Shown: positions 23,061 to 42,657 of the stretch, piece by piece
Position numbering within the stretch: position 1 is the first letter of the stretch
How the letters are laid out: every line of letters begins with the position of its first letter
From: Dromiciops gliroides
Taxonomy: Eukaryota > Chordata > Mammalia > Microbiotheria > Microbiotheriidae
Assembly: GCF_019393635.1 (NCBI RefSeq)
Contig: NC_057866.1
Coordinates: forward strand, 9,248,223-9,312,222
Direction of reading: 5' to 3'
Length of the DNA: 64,000 nucleotides
The notes under the pieces: model-generated
The model's database searches: none
What the model was told of the DNA's origin: nothing
What the model saw: the letters and a program-made list of their open reading frames with translations, nothing else
Program-made: the position numbers and the translations under genes

Positions 23061-23112
23061 TTGCCTGTGCCTCCCTTCCCACTCCACACTAGAGAAGGCC
23101 ACCATGTGACAC

Positions 23113-23215
23113 AGAGATAGATAGATAGATAGATAGATACATGGACAGACGGATGGATGGATGGATGGATGGATGGATGGATGGATGGATGGATGGATGG
23201 ATGGATGGATGAAGC
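23113..23215. repeat. (GATA)n-(GGAT)n compound microsatellite
   Basis: Six GATA-type units, then ACATGGACAGACG, then about 15 GGAT units. It follows an RTE-tailed SINE. Confidence 0.95.
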
Positions 23216-23280
23216 AATTGATCAATTGATAGATAGATGTTATATCTATATCTACATATATGTAAAACCACACTACACAT

Positions 23281-23580
23281 ACTCGTATTGATCAGTTCTT
23301 TTTCTGGAAGTGATTGGCATCTTCCATCATGTGTCCTTTGTAGTCGATTTGAGTATAGTACTCAGAATAACACAGTCAGAGTTATTCTTTGAACAATATT
23401 GCTGTTACTGTGTACTACATTGTCTTGGTTCTGTTACTTCACGTTGCATTATTTCATGCAAGTCTTTCCCTGGTTTTCTAATCAGCTCATCATTTCTTAT
23501 AGCACAGTAGTGTTCCATCATAATCATATACCACAACTTGTTTGGCCATTCCCCAATTGATGGGCAGCCCAGAATTTTTG
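23281..23580 (-). mobile_element. L1 ORF2 3' fragment
   Basis: The plus strand shows CATATACCACAACTTGTTTG, GCCATTCCCCAATTGATGGG and related blocks shared with the L1 copies at 0.5 and 50.4 kb. Confidence 0.75.
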
Positions 23581-23914
23581 TCTACATTTGCCTAGAAAGT
23601 TCTTCCTGGTACCCATTTCCTCCAGGAGTTCCAAGTCCCTCCCCTTCAGGACAAGTAGACTTTTAAAGCACAGATCCCTGGGGCCTTATCCGGTGTATGG
23701 TCCCCATCTCCCTTCATTGACCCTTCCTCTTCACTAATAGGGACATTCATCAGTGGAACCCCCTCCCACCTCCACAGTAAGGCCTTCTTCCTTCCCCTTC
23801 CCCTTTTTCAATTATTTCCCCATTCTCACCCACTCCCCTTTAGCCTCTTTCTGGGACCACAGAGGTCCCTTTCACCTCATTGCCAGCCCTTGATTTGATC
23901 CCATTACCTCTCTC
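23581..23914. other. Unique DNA
   Basis: No gene or clear repeat seen; pyrimidine-rich. Confidence 0.5.
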
Positions 23915-24058
23915 TTTTTTTGCGGGGCAATGGGGGTTAAGTGACTTGCCCAGGGTCACACAGCTAGTAAGTGTTAAGTGTCTGAGGCCAGATTTGAACT
24001 CAGGTCCTCCTGAATCCAGGGCCGGTGCTTTATCCACTGCGCCACCTAGCTGCCCCCC
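23915..24058 (-). mobile_element. WSINE1-like SINE, subfamily A
   Basis: Flanked by CATTACCTCTCT / CATCACCTCTCT. Very well preserved. Confidence 0.93.
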
Positions 24059-24524
24059 CATCACCTCTCTTATCCTCTCTATCCCCCTGTTCCCATCTCC
24101 CCTCCAATGCTGTAATGCAGTCCTACACAAGCAGCATTCTCCTGTGGGCAAAGGGTCTCCAGGCTCTGTCACTCCTTCACTGGTAGGTCTATCAGATTTC
24201 TGTCCTCACCCCTGTGTCCTGGTGGACCTTGAGGAGAAGTCTCTTCCTGGTCTCCCTGTGGTCACTGTTGCTGTTGCTGGTCTTGCCTGCTGATTTATTC
24301 ATTTCTCTTGCATTTCTGTTGTTTGGAGAGTTGGAGATATGAATACTCTCTTCATTTCTGGTTTTCTTTCTACCATTGTTTCAAACTTTTATTATTAAAT
24401 GTCCATCTTTGGTCCCACATGGTTAAGCTCAGATTTGCAGGATAGGTCACCCTGAGCTGCATCCTGAGCTCCTGCTCTTCAGAAAACAATGTTCCATTCC
24501 CTCCTCCTTTTCCAGTGAGTGCAG

Positions 24525-24685
24525 GGGGCAGCTAGGTGGCGCAGAGGATAGAGCACTGGCCCTGGAGTCAGGAGGACCTGAGTTCAAATCCAGCCTCAGA
24601 CACTTAACACTTACTAGCTGTGTGACCCTAGGCAAGTCACTTAACCCCAATTGCCTTACCAAAAAAAAAAAAAAAAGAAAGAATA
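24525..24685 (+). mobile_element. WSINE1-like SINE, subfamily B
   Basis: Perfect target-site duplication TCCAGTGAGTGCAG at 24511-24524 and 24686-24699. Confidence 0.96.
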
Positions 24686-25287
24686 TCCAGTGAGTGCAGA
24701 ATAGTCTTGCTTTATTCAAATGTTCTCTCCATTGTATTTGAAGGTCTTCTCCCGATGGCTTGTAGAACTTGTTTTTTAAATTAAAATGTCAAATGTAATC
24801 ACTATAAGTCTTGGAGTTTGCTGCCTTGTATCTTTTCCTGGAGGTGATCTGTGAAGTCTTTGGAATTTCATTTTCTATGTTCAGAAGTTGTGAATGATTA
24901 TCTTCTATTATTTCTTTCCTTATGTTGAGGGTTTTGTCTGGTTGTGTTCTTCTGGTAGACCTAGGATCCTTAGGTTGTCTCTGAATCTTTGAATTCATTG
25001 TTTGCTTGCAGAATGAGCATTTTTTCTTTTAATGTTCTTAGTTTTTGCTTCTCTTGTTCTTCAGTTCTTCGTGTTTACAACCCCAGTCTGTTGTGCTCTC
25101 TTTTGTTTCTTTGATGAGCCTTGCGTTGGAGAATCTGGTTTTTCTATTCTGTCCATTATTTTTGTTGTGCAGGCCATAAATTCTGCTCTCATAATTCTCA
25201 TTTCTTTTTTAAACCATTCAGGAACAGTGTGTTGTGGTTCCATGTTCTCAACTTCCACAGGGTCCTCTGTCTCATCATATGTTGGAT

Positions 25288-25425
25288 CATTTCCTCCCTT
25301 CCTTTCTCTTCCTTTCTCCCTTCCTTCTTCCCTCCTTTCCCTCCCTCCCTCCCTCCCTCCTTCCCCCTTTCCTTCCTTCTCCCTTACTTCCTCCCTCCTT
25401 CCCTTCCTTCTATGTCTTTTTCTTG
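25288..25425. repeat. Polypyrimidine CCTT/CCCT tract inside L1 ORF1
   Basis: Simple repeat on the plus strand. On the minus strand it reads as Gly/Arg/Glu/Lys codons inside the L1 ORF1 N-terminus without a stop. Confidence 0.85.
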
Positions 25426-26367
25426 GCACTATTTATTCATAAATGCCTGGATTTGTTTACTATATCTGGAGGCCATGTTTCCTTCTGTTGTTAGTGTTTT
25501 TCTTGCTGATTTATCTATGTTCAAAGGCTTTGAGATTTCTTCTTCCTGATATTTTTGGTAATTTCAGTCTCCCCGCCTGGCCCCCCCCCCCCGCCTTTAT
25601 TTTCTTTATCACTCACTTCATGAAGTCCTCCCCTCTGGTTGTAGTTTCCTTAGTGGCTGGATCTCAAAGCATTTCAGCCTCCTTCCACATGGAGCAATTC
25701 ACAGTTCACCAACCTAGGTCTCTGGTGCAGCTGACTTTTGGGTGGTCAGAACTGGCCCCAGGCTTGGCAGAGTGCTGCCCAGCACACTCCCCTAACACAT
25801 GGTGTCCCGTCCCGGTAGCCTGTCGCACCCCCTCTGTTCCTTGGATCTCTATCTTGGCACCACATTCAAAACTTGGCAGCGTTGGTGCTTCTGGATGGAA
25901 GCCTCTGGCAGGCTGTGGACAAGCTGCTTGTCAAAGCCCGAACAAAAAAGTTCCCGGCCTGAAGCCCAGGGAGTCTCAGCGGCACTGGGAAGAGAGAGTG
26001 GGAAAGAGGCATGAAGTGGTTTTGGATGCCAGCCTCTCCCATGCTCTTGGGTCTGCCAATGTGGCCTCAAGGGCGGCAGTGAGTGGGGTCGGGGCAGTGG
26101 GTGCAAGTTCCTGGGTTTGGGTTGGTTTGTCTGTCCAACCTTCCTTTGGATTCTGAGGGTCCTAGATCATGGAGACACTGTCTGAGAGGTCACAGGGATC
26201 AGAGGAAATGGCCAGTCTGCCACCTTGCTGTCCTACACTGGATAAGTGTTTACTGACCTATTGAGCCTTGCTGGCTCCTCCCCCCACCCCTCCCCCAGCT
26301 CCTTACTCCTACTTGCTAAATTACTTTGCGTTTTTTATATACATGGGATCTCCCCGAGTGGAATGTT

Positions 26368-26580
26368 GGAGGCAGCCAGGCAGCCGAGAGAGCAGAATTC
26401 TTCACTTGGAATCAGGAAGACCTAAATTTGAATCTGACCTTAGACACCAGCTATGTGACTCTGGCTGGGCACGCCACTTAACCTGTTTACCTCAGTTTCC
26501 TCTATCTGTAAAATGGGGTAATAATAATCCCTCCCTGCCAGGATTGTTGCAAAGTGTTTTGCAAACTTTAAAGCTTTCTA
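26368..26580 (+). repeat. MIR-type SINE, near full length
   Basis: GGAATCAGGAAGACCTAAAT...CAGCTATGTGACTCTGG...CTCAGTTTCCTCTATCTG...GGTAATAATAATCCC. Confidence 0.85.
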
Positions 26581-27669
26581 GAATTGTTAGTTACTCAGTA
26601 ACCACACACAGGTCATAATGGAAGAAATCGGATTTACACCCAGGTTCTGTGACTGCCCACTGCATCACCCTTTCTGGGCACGTGGCGTCTAGTGTCCCTT
26701 TTTGCCTCAATTGCCTTGCCGTGTGGCTGTGTGAGATCTCCTCAATGGCACGCAGGGCTGTGCCCAGAATCCCGTCTCAGTCCTGGTGCTCATCTCACCC
26801 AGCATCAGTGATGCCGCCTTGGCCTGGGATATCCCCTTCAGCTTGCTTATCACTGGTGCCGCATGGTGCTTTATAGGTATCTGAGGCAGCTGGGCTGGAG
26901 TCAGGAAGACTGTGTGACCTTGGGCTAGTCACATCATCTGGGAGGAGGAGGAGGATGTGGACTTGCACCTTCTGACCAGCCCAGAGAACAGTGCCAACCC
27001 CAGGAGCCTTATCAGGCCTCCCTCTCAGTCCATCCTCCCCAACAATGAGCCCTGGCTAAGCCCAGGAGGGTCCTCCCAGCCAAAGAGAGAAGGGGGCTCT
27101 TCTGGACCAGGCAGTTTCCAAAGAGCTTTCATTCTCACCCAATCCCCCGCCTTAGCCCCTCAGGCCAGGCACCATCGCTGCCCCGGGCTCCTGAGTAGGT
27201 CTTCTCTGCCCTGAGTCCAAGGGCCTCCTCCGTCCTATCAGTTTCAACACCCCCTCCTTTTCTTGTGCATTCTGATTCCATCAGCAGCCACTTAAGATAG
27301 AGCCCCTTAGAGAGGGGTTGTCCTGCTGAGGCAGAGGCCGGGCTGGGGAAGGGACGGGGGGCGTGGATGAGAGGGACATGGGGAGCCCAAATAGGGGCTC
27401 CAAGTCCAGAGATCCTGTGGGGTATTCCCAGTTTCATCTTTGGCCGTGTGACCCTGGTCACATCTCTTCCTCTCCTGGGGCCTTAATTTTTTCATGTATA
27501 AAATGAGGCCCTGGAAGTAGATGAGTTCAAAGGTACCGTCCAAGTCTGCCATTCTGTGGTTCCGTGATGCCAGGCCTGCTAAGCGATACTAGGGGGTTGT
27601 CTCCTGGCCTTCATGAGCAATGGGGGAGGGGAGGGCAGAGCAGGAGGGGCCAGGAGGACGCATATGGCA
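26581..27669. other. Intergenic DNA downstream of OVOL1
   Basis: Only short MIR fragments (about 26880-26940 and 27440-27520). No exons found. Confidence 0.55.
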
Positions 27670-29406
27670 CCAGAGAGATCTTAGATTTTAATAACGAACA
27701 GAAGAACCAGTTACAAAATCAAACAGACAACACAGAACCTTGGGACTCGGGCAGACAGCGCCGTGTAGGGGCAAAAACATGGAAACAAACCTTAGCCCAC
27801 AGGTCCCTAGGACAGGGGTCTTTAAACAAGAAATCCTCTGGAGGTAGCCTGCATGCACCAGCAGGGGAGCAATGGGAAAGCCTTGGCCCAGCAGGGTCTG
27901 GGGCGCCCCTGCATTTACTGTCACCTCGGGCTACCTCAACCCTAGGGAGACCTTCTGGCTGAGCCACATCGATGACGCGGAGCCAGGTGGCCAGTCTTGG
28001 TCAACTCTTTGGGCCTGGCCATCAACCAGCCCTTCAGCAAGGCCGGAATTAGCTGTGGCAGGTCTCTCCGGAGCAGCTCTCCCCTTGATCACAAATGAAG
28101 AAAACCCCCAGGAGAATCGACAGGGCCCTCTGGTTGGAAGGCTGCTCTAGAACAAACCTCTCCTGGTAGGACACACCGGTTTGAAATGTGTCAGCTCTCT
28201 GCTCACTTTAAACAGCAAAAACACTTGAGAAGCGAGAGTTAGCATTGCCACCTCTGTAAACTGAGAAATGACCGGGAGGGGCCTTCTGGCCTTCCTTTCC
28301 CTGACAAGCTTCTAATGGGTTGGTTACTGTCTGGCCCTGGGGCTCTGGGGGGCCCAGCCCACCCCAGCCCCAGCCCCAGCCCCTAGCCTTGCAAAGGGTT
28401 AGACTCCCGATTAGATGAACCCACGCCCTCACGCCGCACCCCCACCCGTGCTGTTCCCTTTCAGGGTGCCGAAGGAGATGGTGTGTGACAAAGGCACAAT
28501 CATTTCTGGGCAGAGCCAGAAGGAATCTGCTGCTGTGGTGAGTGACCCCAGTTGCTATTCGGGCCCAGTTATGAGTGGAGAAGTGGGAGGCAGCCCAAGG
28601 AAGCCCTGAGCGGGGCTGCAAGCAGAGGATGGCAGAGGCCAGTCCTGAGAAGGGTGTCCTCTCAGGGCCACAGGCCTTGTGTGGGCAGATTCTGGAGAAT
28701 GCAAAGAAGGGAGACACTACCCCAGGGAGGGGGCTGGGCACCAGGGGTCACGTGGGGCTCACAATGATGAGCCACAAAGGAGGTAGGGATGGAGAAGGAG
28801 TGCCTTCCATCTTTGAAAAAGATCTCCATCAGCACCAAAAAAATATTACTGTCTGTACACTTGTCATATTTCTAAACAAGCCTTGAGGAAAGCACTCAGA
28901 TGAGGCGAGTGTGTGCACAGGTGTGAGAACACCTGCATCCCGGCACGGGGTGGAGCCAGGCTCCTGCCCAGGGTCTGTTCTTCCAATACCCCTGAATGTA
29001 AAGTCTTTGTTCAGTCAGCGCCTGCTCATCCCGCTTCAAGTCCCGCTTTGATAAAACGGAGGGAAAGCTGGGATTGCAGTCTGAAGAGGGGGAAGAGTCC
29101 CCACACAAGCAACTGTCTCTGCTCTCTCCCACGAAGTGCCCTGTGCCTGGGCAGCAAGGGGCAGACGCTCTGGCCCCTGGCCACAGTAGGCTTGGTTGTC
29201 CTTCCTCCAGGGGGGCAGCGGGCCTAGCCTACCTTGGGAATTAGAGATGGTGGTTGCTTGGCAGAAGGGTGGTGACTGTGTCCTGGTGCTTGCTCCCAGC
29301 CTTGGAGGGGCTGGGCCTGCATGGCAAAGCCCCCCCACGGAGTCCCCGTGCCCAGGGGGTCCTTCCTCCAGGGGCAGAGGGCAGAGTGCCTGGGCCTGCA
29401 TGGCCT
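27670..29406 (-). other. OVOL1: Probable OVOL1 3' untranslated region
   Basis: About 1.7 kb between the OVOL1 stop and the ATTAAA candidate. It is free of young SINEs and L1, which fits exonic sequence. A short CCCCAG repeat lies at about 28362-28381. The 3' boundary is inferred from the hexamer only. Confidence 0.5.
27687..27692 (-). terminator. OVOL1: OVOL1 candidate polyadenylation signal ATTAAA
   Basis: ATTAAA on the minus strand about 1.7 kb after the OVOL1 stop. This would give a 3' UTR about as long as I recall for the human transcript. No AATAAA was seen in between. The evidence is position and hexamer only. Confidence 0.45.
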
Positions 29407-37908
<8,502 letters not shown>

Positions 37909-38213
37909 GGTCGCTGTCGTCCGGGGCCGCGCCGGCGCCCGACAGGAAGGGGCTCCCGGGGCGGGCGGGCGCCGAGGCTGGCCGGGAGGAATGCGCCGAG
38001 CGGCCGCGGCAGCCCGATGCCGCGCCTATGCCCGCGCCGTGCCGCGCCGGGCTCGCCGGGAGGGTCAAGGACAGGGGAGCGTTGTCGGCTGCTGAGCGGC
38101 TCCTCGAGCTCTGGCCGAGCCGGCGACGGGGCCCGGGAAGTCTTAGGGCGCGCTCTGACCGGGCCGGCCCGACGGGTTCCCACTTTATTGGCTTGTTGCG
38201 GCGCTCGGGGTGT

Positions 38214-38273
38214 GTGCGTGCTTGCGTGCGTGTGTGTGTGTGTGTGTGTGTGTTTATGTATATGTGTGTGTGC
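38214..38273. repeat. (TG)n with TGCG steps near the OVOL1 promoter
   Basis: Alternating purine-pyrimidine tract 0.3 kb upstream of the OVOL1 start codon, including TGCGTGCG steps. It is Z-DNA-prone. Confidence 0.9.
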
Positions 38274-38375
38274 GCTTGGGGTGGGACGGGCAGGGGGGAG
38301 GGCAGGGAGGGGCCGGGGTGCGCTCATCTAATTAGCCCGGCCAGGCGTGGGGCGACGACGGCGCATGCGTTGGGA

Positions 38376-38423
38376 AATAACGGTGACAAGTCACCTAGTG
38401 GTGTTACCGGCAGAACCGGTTCT
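38376..38423 (-). promoter_or_regulatory. OVOL1: OVOL1 upstream element: OVO/MYB site, TGAC inverted repeat and Grainyhead palindrome
   Basis: About 470-515 bp upstream of the OVOL1 ATG, three motifs fall within 48 bases. First, TAACGG at 38378-38383 (CCGTTA on the gene strand, in the context CACCGTTATTT) fits the OVO-family core and also the c-MYB core. Second, TGACAAGTCA at 38384-38393 is an inverted TGAC repeat. Third, AGAACCGGTTCT at 38412-38423 is a perfect 12-bp palindrome containing the Grainyhead-like consensus AACCGGTT. Mouse Ovol1 is reported to repress its own promoter in competition with c-Myb. Function here is inferred. Confidence 0.6.
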
Positions 38424-39889
38424 CCCGGCGCTGCGGGGGGGCGGGGCGGGTCACCGCGGGCCGGGAGGGGGGCGGCCGACTTGCCCAACGCGGGTTTCGG
38501 AAGGAAGGAGCCCGGGGCGTCCGGGGAGCAGCGGTCCGGGCGCTTCATGGCCGGGCGGCACGTCGGGCTGGGGCTGGGGGACGCAGAGCCGGCGGCCTGG
38601 AGCCAACGGGGCGGCGGGGCCCCGGGGAACGGGCTGAGCGCCCCGCCCTGCCCCGGCTCAGACGCCGGGGCACAGCCCACACTTGTGAAACCGAGCCCCT
38701 CTCTGGCGCCTTCCCTCCGCGGAGCTCAAAGCGCTCGGATGCGCGAGGGCGGGCGGCGTGGACGAGCAGACCCCCGCGGGCCCGGGCCCCCTGCCACCAG
38801 CCCCGGGGCGATGAGGGTGCGGGAGCCCGGCGCCCTCGGCCTTCCCGTCGAGGCTACCTGGCCACAGCTTCCTCGTCTGTCCAAAGAGGCTCCTCCAGCC
38901 AGGTCTCGGAGGGCCCCCCCGGCTCTGACATACAGTGCCCCTTGTCCCAGCTCATTTTCTTAGGGTCTTGAACCTCCCCCGTTCCCTCCTCTTAAGATCC
39001 TTTGCAGCCGCGACTGCCCCCAGACCCAGACAGAGCCTCGGACCCCAATCGGGGGCTTCTGGCTCCTCCCCTCCTCCATTTTTCTGCCCCCTTCAGACCC
39101 TCGGTTTTTTGTATTTATGATGAACTCCCCACCAGAGGGCTGTGAAGGAAGCACTGATGGTAACACAGGTCCCCCCGTCTGGTGTCCGCCTCCTTGCCTG
39201 GAAGGGGAGCATTGAAGGCAGAGACCCTTGTCTCAGACACTTCCGCATCTTGGCCGGGGGAGGGGGATGGGGAGAGCTGGGCCCAGGACTCTCCTTTCCC
39301 TCCATGCTCCGGGCCTTTAGCCGGCATCTGGTCCAGCCTTCTTAACTTCCAGGCGAGGAAACAGGCCCTTCCTAGCCTCTCACGCATGGCAGGGCAGAGT
39401 GGGGAAGGCCAGTGGGACTCGGCCTTGGGTTCGGGCCCTCACTCTGCTTCCCACTGCCCCTGAGCCCGTCACCATGGGCAAGCCTCGTTTCTTCATCTGT
39501 AAAACCGAGACAGCAAAACTTGTGCCTCCCCCCAGGGCAGGAAAGTCACCAGCTATTCATTTGGAAAGTGCTCATTACTCCCTGCCTATTGATGAGGGCA
39601 GTGGCTAGTCCAAAGGACCAGGTGACTCCCTGTGGAATTGAGGGCACCCGAAGGGGGCATCCACCTTTGGGCGTGGGAGGGATTTTCAGAGACCTTCAGC
39701 CCTCCCAGCACCTGAGCCTAAGCTGCCTTCTGATCTCACCTGGGTCTTAACTCCCACACAGGGGTGTGTGCCCAGGCATATGTGTTTTCTGCTGCTGCCC
39801 TCAGGTAGAAGGGCTGAGCCACCTCTGGGTCCAGGCCTTGCTGTACATTTCTCCCAACCATCACCGGGTGTGCCATCAGGCCAGAGTAA
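38424..39889. other. CpG-rich DNA upstream of OVOL1, then unique DNA
   Basis: The first 500 bases stay CpG-rich and could hold further promoter or enhancer sequence. From about 38.95 kb the composition returns to background. No gene recognised; a 311-codon open frame over 38028-38963 is a CpG artefact. Confidence 0.55.
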
Positions 39890-40110
39890 TACTAATAACA
39901 GCCAACATCTCACAAGGCTTTGAGGTTTGCAAAATATGGTACATGCCACCCTCACAACAACCCTGAGAGGTAGATGCCATTATCCCCATTCTACAGATGA
40001 GGAAACAGAGCTTACCCTACGGGTAAGTGTAGAGGCAGGATTCAAACCCAGATCTTTCTGAACCCTAGCCCAGCATTCAATCCACTGTACTACCTAGATG
40101 CTCCTGAGCC
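39890..40110 (-). repeat. MIR, near full length
   Basis: AATACTAATAACAGCCAACA, CCTCACAACAACCCTGAGAGG, CCCCATTCTACAGATGAGG and a degraded head. Confidence 0.85.
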
Positions 40111-40184
40111 AGAGTGACTTGGGGAAAGTCCTCTGGTCCCTCCTTGCCCCTGGGCCTCTAGACCTAAATCATAACTGCAGTTTG

Positions 40185-40338
40185 GCTTTGTTTTGTTTTT
40201 TCAGGGAAATGAGAATTAAGTGACTTGCCCAAGGTCACACAGTTAGTAAATGTTTCAAGTGTCTTCGGCTGCATTTGAACTCAGGTCCTCCTGAATCCAG
40301 GGCTGGTGCTTTATCCGCGGCACCACCTAGCTGCCCCC
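40185..40338 (-). mobile_element. WSINE1-like SINE, subfamily A
   Basis: Perfect target-site duplication CATAACTGCAGTTTG at 40170-40184 and 40339-40353, although the body is diverged. Confidence 0.95.
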
Positions 40339-40633
40339 CATAACTGCAGTTTGTATCATGTATCGCATCTATCTTCTCATTTGATTCTCATAATGATGAA
40401 AAAGTGCCAAATTTGGAACCTGAGGATGCCAGTTAAAATCCTGGCTCAGCCACTTACTACCAGCACTGGGCCAAGCCCCAGGGATGCACACTGAAAACAG
40501 ACAATCTGTGCTCCCCCACTACATACCAGAGGAAGAGAAAACACCAGTTGTGCAGCAGGGCAGAAGGCAAGGTCCAGCCATCTGGAGGGAGCAGTAGCAG
40601 AGCAGAGGAAGAGGCCTGGTGTTGCCCCATCTT

Positions 40634-40789
40634 TTTTTTTTTTTTTTTTGCAGGACAGTGGGGGTTAAGTGACTTGCCCAGGGTCACACAGCTAGCTAGT
40701 AAGTGTTAAGTGTCTGAGACTGGATTTGAACTCAGGTCCTCTGACTCCAGGGCCAGTGCTCTATCCACTGTGCCACCCAGCTGCCCCTC
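40634..40789 (-). mobile_element. WSINE1-like SINE
   Basis: Perfect target-site duplication GTGTTGCCCCATCTT at 40619-40633 and 40790-40804. A CTAG duplication lies inside (CTAGCTAGTAAG). Confidence 0.95.
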
Positions 40790-41084
40790 GTGTTGCCCCA
40801 TCTTAACGGAAGAATGGATGTGCTGGTTGGAAGAGTACAAGCCCTGCAGAGAGGGGACCCCAGGAGCACAACTGTTGGGAAGGGGAATTCCTCATGGGCT
40901 TCCTAAGCAGAAGTCGCACTGAGGCCGTCAGAGGAAAGAGTCCTCTGCTGGTCCTCTCTAGTCGTCTCTGCTCACCTGTGCCTTCCTGTCGAGCTCCTGG
41001 TCAGTATGAAGTTGGAGGCTCTCCAGACCTCATAGGTCAAATGAGGGCTTGGACTAGATCCCTAAGTCTATAAACAACCCTGTG

Positions 41085-41220
41085 GGGCTAGATACTGCAG
41101 GCAGTATTTTGTTTTACAAACAAGGAAACTGAGGCTTAGAGGGGTCAAAGGACTAGACCAGGATCACACAGATCCAGTGTTCCCCCCCACCATTGGAACC
41201 AGGCCTTGCCAGTCACTGTT
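41085..41220 (-). repeat. MIR fragment
   Basis: TTACAAACAAGGAAACTGAGG and CAGGATCACACAGATCCAGT. Confidence 0.7.
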
Positions 41221-41242
41221 TAAAAAAATAATAAACATTTTT

Positions 41243-41345
41243 AGGGGCAGGTGGGTAGCCCAGTGGATAAAGCACTGGCCCTGAATTCAGAAGGACCTGA
41301 GTTCAAATTTGACCTCATTGCCCTTCGGGGGAAAAAACCCCAAAA
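41243..41345 (+). mobile_element. WSINE1-like SINE with internal deletion
   Basis: The head is joined directly to the CCTCATTGCCCT tail: the CORE segment between them is missing. Confidence 0.85.
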
Positions 41346-42512
41346 ACGACTAATCTAATAATCAACATTTTTATTTATAGTTTTGAGTTCCACTTTTCAT
41401 GCCAGTCGCTTTTCAGAAAACAGCCCCCTTAAAAACTAGGATTTCTCCTGTCCCTGAAACTCCAGCCCAGCACCACACCTTGAACACACGGGATGATTCT
41501 AAGTGCCTGCTGAATTGAATTGGAGGTAGCTGCCATGGTGACCCCCTAATCAATCAGGGGCTAAGGATTCAATCCGAAGAGCCCTAGGTAAGCACCAGCT
41601 GGGGATTGTGCTGAGGCTGGAGCTCCAAAGACCCATATGAAAGGTCCTGCTTTTCTTTTTTTTGCAGGGCAATTGTTCTTGCCCTTAAAAAGCTTCAAGT
41701 CTAAGATAAAGCACCCTGGGAAAATGTGTCACAAGATTCTGGACCTCTCTTATTCAAAGCACGAGGGTACTGGAGGCTGGCTCCACAGTGTGGCTGCCTA
41801 TATTTCCCTCATTGGGTTCTTAGGGATATGAGCATCAGAATGTCTTTTTTTAAAACTTTTTCTTTCAATTGACTAGCATTTCTTTTCTTTCCCTCTTACT
41901 TCCCTCCCCCATTTGAAAAAAGACAAAGCAAACCCTTGTTACTCCCCCCCAAAAAATAAATGCATAGTCAAACCAGACAAATATCCCCATCAGCCGTGTC
42001 CAAAAATGCACATCTTTCATTCTGCATCTTGAGTCCCTCACCTCTCTGTCAGAAGGTGAGTAGCACCCTTCATTTTCATTTTTGATCATGGCCAGTGTTT
42101 GGAGCTTGGCTGAACTCTGTGGATTTATCTTGGAGGTTGGTGTTGTTTTTTTCCAGTTGTTCAAGGGCATTGGGGCTGTGAGAGGCAGAGATAAGAAATG
42201 ATTGTAAAAAGAAATAAATTTTAGAGAAATGAAGAAAGCTGCCTGTTTTTATCATATGACCATTTATCAATTGGTGAATGGCTCTTATGCTTATAAATTT
42301 GATTCAGTTCCTTATATGACTTGGATATTATACTTTTATCCAGGAAAATTTACTGCAGAGATTTTTTTCAGTTAATTATTTTCCTTTTAACTTAAACTGT
42401 ACTGATTTTGTTTGTGCAAAACCTTTTAAATTGTATATATTTTTCCTCTTTCCCCTCTGTGTTTCTCTTTAGAGTGGTAAGTGAAAAACTGCACTATGCT
42501 CAACACATCTTT

Positions 42513-42657
42513 TTTTGGGGGGGTGGGGCAATGAGGGTTAAGTGACTTGCCCAGGGTCACACAGCTAGTAAATGTCAATCGTCTGAGGCCAGATTTGAAC
42601 TCAGGTCCTCTTGAATCCAGGGCCGGTGCTTTATCTACTGCACTACCTAGCTGCCCC
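42513..42657 (-). mobile_element. WSINE1-like SINE, subfamily A
   Basis: Target-site duplication CAACACATCTTT at 42501-42512 and 42658-42669. Confidence 0.95.

Larger units (their letters stand above)
24300..26235 (-). mobile_element. L1 with ORF1 and 5' UTR, truncated at its 3' side
   Basis: Minus-strand frames at 25429-25061 and 24998-24789 read as L1 ORF1 (MEPQHTVPEWFKKEM, RKEIIEDNHSQLLNIENEI). Upstream, to about 26235, is 5' UTR-like sequence starting near AGCAAGGTGGCAGACTGGCC. The ORF1 N-terminus contains a purine-repeat expansion (25288-25425). A SINE splits it at 24525-24685. The lower boundary is uncertain. Confidence 0.65.
37909..38430 (-). promoter_or_regulatory. OVOL1: OVOL1 promoter and 5' UTR region (CpG-rich)
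   Basis: GC- and CpG-rich DNA continuous with exon 1; CpG density is high from about 37.3 to 38.9 kb. A CCAATAAAG element on the gene strand at about 38183-38191 could act as a CCAAT or weak TATA-like box. The transcription start cannot be fixed from sequence. A TG repeat at 38214-38273 interrupts the region. Confidence 0.6.

Noticed and set aside
23113-23215. Regular repeats that could suggest a CRISPR-like array
   Set aside because: Tetranucleotide microsatellite without spacers, in a vertebrate genome.
25443-26156. 237-codon open frame on the plus strand
   Set aside because: It lies antisense to an L1 5' UTR, has no recognisable domain and no splice-linked exons.
1-27600. SNX32, expected beside OVOL1 from human synteny
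   Set aside because: No PX- or BAR-domain exons were recognised on the minus strand and no promoter-like CpG-rich region was seen; the gene probably lies beyond the left edge.
38028-38963. 311-codon open frame over the OVOL1 CpG-rich region
   Set aside because: CpG-rich sequence and a TG repeat lower stop frequency; it overlaps the promoter and has no protein similarity I recognise.
41655-41680. TTTTTTTTGCAGGGCAATT, possible SINE remnant
   Set aside because: Only about 20 bases match the SINE 3' end; too short to call.
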